A stretch of DNA of 33,405 nt from CAZALT01 sp964485515. Its GTDB lineage: Bacteria > Actinomycetota > Acidimicrobiia > Acidimicrobiales > Acidimicrobilacustridaceae. The stretch spans positions 1 to 33,405 of the forward strand of contig CAZALT010000016.1 in assembly GCA_964485515.1 (NCBI GenBank). The letters run 5' to 3'. This document shows, piece after piece, positions 31,206 to 33,405 of this stretch. The notes beneath the pieces were generated by a model. It was not told the DNA's origin and ran no database searches. It saw only the letters and a program-made list of their open reading frames with translations. The position numbers were made by a program, and so were the translations under genes. The first letter of the stretch is position 1; the number at the start of each line of letters is the position of its first letter.

Positions 31206-31906
31206 TCAGCAGGCGCCGAGCGTGAGCGAGATGTTGCGGGCCTGGGATGCTGACCCACTCGGGTTGCTCCTCGTCAGGGTCAGCACGATGGAGAACCCCG
31301 TCGCACCGGCCGGGACGTTCCCGGAGATCGAGTAGGTCTCCCAGTTCACCGGAGTGAGCGGAGTCGTGTTCGTCGCGCTGCGCGTGAGCTCTGGGCCGAT
31401 CGGACTCGGCTTGGCGCACGTCAGCGAGTTGCACGTCCCGCTGCCGAGGAAGCGCACGGCGAACCGTGCGACGGGCGTGGGGTTGTTGGCACCTACCAGG
31501 CCGATGTGCATGTCGGCCTGGACGGTCGCGACGACCTGCGGAGCAGACCGGTGACCGGCTGGTTGAAGCGGGCGATGCACGCCGGGGAGAAGCAGTACAC
31601 CTGCTCCATGGTGTAGGTGCCGTTCGCGGCGTTGGGCAGGCCGGGCCTGAAGTGAGTGCCGGTAGCCTGGATGGCGTTGCTCGCCGGCAGGCACCAGCCC
31701 TGCGTCGACTCGCCGGTGCCGTCGACCACGACGTTCGTCGGCGTGGACTCGTCGCAGACCGCGCAGCCCATGGGCGAGGCCGCGGCGGGCGACGCATCGA
31801 GGGTGCCCATGACAGGGGCGACCCACAGCGCGCCGGCTCCAGCTGCCGCCGCGCCGAGCATCCGCCGCCGCGAGAGGTTCGAGTTGCTCCCGGATTCGTC
31901 GGTCAT
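31206..31906 (-). pseudogene. Tat-exported protein 3, frameshifted near 31550
   Basis: Starts at ATG 31906 with MTDESGSNSNLSRRRMLGAAAAGAGALWVAPVMGTLDASPAAAS, a good Tat signal (SRRRML). The mature part has CAVCDES, GWCLPASNAIQATG, YTMEQVYCFSPACIARFNQPVTG in one frame. Then at about 31540-31556 the frame shifts, and PQVVATVQADMHIGLVGANN through NISLTLGAC continues in another frame to TGA at 31206. Both halves look protein-like, with strand patterns and five or more cysteines, so a whole protein of about 232 residues is likely the original. The change is equivalent to one missing base and is not in a homopolymer. It is the third ALWVAP-signal protein of the cluster. Either an error, a true pseudogene or a rare recoding site. 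I do not recognise the family. Confidence 0.6.
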
Positions 31907-32620
31907 CTCCGCCCTGTGCCCGTTCACTCGGTCTTCTCCTCCGCCCACCGCCACGGCGGGGTCGTCGCTCGACGAGGCTATCCCACGCGTCGCCACCCAC
32001 GGGTGACTAGCGACGTGCCCACGTCGCGTCCCACCAAGCCCCACCGCTCCGGTGGGGACTCGGGCTACGGCACCCAGCACGTCGCCCACCGCGTGACCCA
32101 TCGCCCGATCGGCATGGAGCGTGCTCCGACATGACCGAAGGAAGACGTGCACCTTCGGGGCTCGCTCCGTCACCGCCGTCCCGCAGGGTCAAGCCCGGCC
32201 GGGCCCGACCGTGAGCGTGATGACCTGGCAGCTGGTGAGACCGTCCACACCGCGGGCGAGACGTCCATCGGCGGTCACCAGAGTCGCATGCAACTCAAAT
32301 GCCGGCTCCGAGGGTGGCCGGCAAGATCGAACGACTTGAGTGCGGCGAGGCGCGGAGCTCACGACAAAACAGAGTGAACGGCCCTTGTGCCGTGACGCCC
32401 GACTCGCGATCATGCCGACGCCGATGCTGACGTCCGCCCGCCTTCCCCCCGACGAACGTGAACCATGGTTTCTGTCGTCGACCGGACGCGCCCGATGTTC
32501 CGCGTTACCTGCGCCGGGGCGTAGAGTGCGCTCTCACCACTCCTCGCCGGCGGACGGCATCACGGAAGGCACGAGCAGCACCCCCATGGATCGATCGGGC
32601 GGAACCGGAGCACCCCGGCG
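31907..32620. other. Long intergenic region before the ABC permease
   Basis: This 714-base gap has no gene I can defend. It contains a perfect palindrome at 32010-32027, a TAGAGT near 32523-32528 that may be the -10 of the permease gene, and a short minus-strand frame (32189-32413) whose last 35 codons (from FELHATLVTADG to the end) look protein-like but have no start or family. It may hold a decayed gene. Confidence 0.4.
32010..32027. promoter_or_regulatory. Perfect palindrome upstream of Tat-exported protein 3
   Basis: GCGACGTG-CC-CACGTCGC, with 8-bp arms, 104 bases before the start of secreted protein 3. A GC-rich palindrome of this length may arise by chance at a low rate in this DNA, so the operator call is tentative. 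Confidence 0.35.
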
Positions 32621-33405
32621 ATGACCGCACCTTCTCCTGGATCGCCCAAGCCGACGCTGACGATCCGGCCCCGCAAGAGCTGGATCCCCGCTCACCCCGG
32701 TGAGCTGTGGCAGTTCCGCGAGCTGGCCCGGCGCTTCGCGGCCCGCGACATCACCCTGCGCTACCGCCAAACGGCTCTGGGCGTCACCTGGGTGATCCTC
32801 ATGCCGCTGATGTCGGCGGGCATCTTGTCGTTCGTGTTCGGCAACGTGGCCGACCTTCCGGCCCCCGCGGGTGTGCCGTACTTCGTGTTCAGCCTGGCCG
32901 GCATGACGGCGTGGACAGCGTTCAGCCAGGTGGCGACCCGCTCGAGCGGTTCCCTGCTGGCCAACGCGTCGATGGTGCAGAAGGTGTTCTTCCCCCGGCT
33001 GCTGCTGCCCATCTCGACGGTCATGTCGACGATGGTCGATGTGCTCGTGTCGCTCGGCCTGCTCGCCGCGCTCTTGGTCATCACCGGGGTGTGGGCCGGC
33101 CCGGCGATCCTGACGCTGCCCGTCTGGCTCTTCCTCGTCGTCGCCATCGGGCTTGGCATCGGATTGACGTCGGCCGCACTGATGGTGAAGTACCGCGACG
33201 TGCAGTACGTCTTGCCGGTGGCCGTGCAGTTCCTGCTCTACGGGACGCCGGTGGCCTACAGCCTCGACGCCGTGCCCGACGATGCGCGGTGGATCTTCGA
33301 GCTCAACCCGCTGACCGGGCTGATGGAAGGGGCCCGCTGGGCCACCATCGGCACGCCGGCCCCCACCGGCTGGGTGCTGGGCTGGTCGATCGCCGCGTCG
33401 CTCCT
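32621..33405 (+). CDS. ABC-2 type polysaccharide export permease (partial)
   Basis: Membrane subunit of an ABC exporter, cut by the window end after 261 codons. The sequence starts MTAPSPGSPKPTLTIRPRKSW, then LWQFRELARRFAARDITLRYRQTALGVTWVILMPLMSAGI, the amphipathic interface helix and first membrane helix of the ABC-2 family; KYRDVQYVLPVAVQFLLYGTPVAYSL and LNPLTGLMEGARWA match the Wzm/TagG group that exports O-antigen, teichoic acid or other glycans. About five membrane segments are visible. ATG at 32621 is used; GGAG lies about 12 bases upstream. The ATPase partner is expected just past the window. This means a second export route besides Wzx/Wzy may be in this locus. Confidence 0.88.
   Translation, partial: MTAPSPGSPKPTLTIRPRKSWIPAHPGELWQFRELARRFAARDITLRYRQTALGVTWVILMPLMSAGILSFVFGNVADLPAPAGVPYFVFSLAGMTAWTAFSQVATRSSGSLLANASMVQKVFFPRLLLPISTVMSTMVDVLVSLGLLAALLVITGVWAGPAILTLPVWLFLVVAIGLGIGLTSAALMVKYRDVQYVLPVAVQFLLYGTPVAYSLDAVPDDARWIFELNPLTGLMEGARWATIGTPAPTGWVLGWSIAASL

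Noticed and set aside
1..33405. CRISPR array, tRNA, rRNA, insertion sequence or prophage
   Set aside because: Repeats found are short adjacent duplications without spacers; no cloverleaf, rRNA, transposase or phage gene was recognised.

Overview
The window is high-GC DNA with dense, short-spaced genes, frequent GTG starts, TANNNT-type -10 elements placed directly before start codons, Tat-exported proteins, a sortase-type cell-wall signal and no outer-membrane polysaccharide exporter. This points to an actinobacterium. The mixture of DUF4012, SLH repeats, PqqD-like proteins and long glycan genes would fit Acidimicrobiia, but that placement is an inference from style and not a proven assignment.

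Layout. Positions 1-3093 hold an MMPL exporter and a TetR regulator in one operon, behind a near-perfect 27-bp palindrome that is probably the TetR operator; the TetR gene seems to start at an AUC codon. Positions 3214-5697 hold a PqqD-like protein, the ribosomal protein L11 methyltransferase gene and galE. Positions 5738-10158 hold sugar-nucleotide genes: a cytidylyltransferase fused to a HAD phosphatase on the minus strand, and a plus-strand operon with a GDP-mannose 3,5-epimerase closely resembling the plant enzyme, a WecG/TagA glycosyltransferase and a GT4 glycosyltransferase. Positions 10242-18708 form a seven-gene minus-strand operon read as BY-kinase/Wzz, Wzy-type polymerase, Wzx-type flippase, GT4, thymidylate-kinase-like P-loop kinase, APH-like phosphotransferase and a nucleotidyltransferase-fold protein. 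Positions 18920-22317 carry a DUF4012 membrane protein and a secreted SLH protein with an LPLTG anchor. Positions 22390-27403 carry two paralogous polyprenyl-phosphate glycosylphosphotransferases flanking a second PqqD-like protein, then another GT4 enzyme. Positions 27471-31906 carry three related secreted proteins with ALWVAP signal regions, two of them frameshifted, a tiny double-hydrophobic secreted protein and a PqqD-HprK-like fusion. The window ends inside an ABC-2 type polysaccharide export permease.

How it fits together. GalE, the GDP-mannose epimerase and the cytidylyltransferase supply activated sugars. The two glycosylphosphotransferases load the first sugar on a polyprenyl carrier, and four glycosyltransferases extend it. 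Wzx flips the unit, Wzy polymerises it and the BY-kinase sets chain length. The most unusual layer is a scattered set of three PqqD/RRE-like domains, one fused to an HPr-kinase-like ATPase, without any radical SAM enzyme or obvious peptide precursor. It sits beside a family of exported proteins, one with a CRP-type operator and others next to palindromes. This may be an undescribed regulatory or modification system coupled to the cell surface, but its function cannot be read from sequence alone. Short tandem duplications recur at gene ends across the window. No tRNA, rRNA, CRISPR array, IS element or phage gene was seen.
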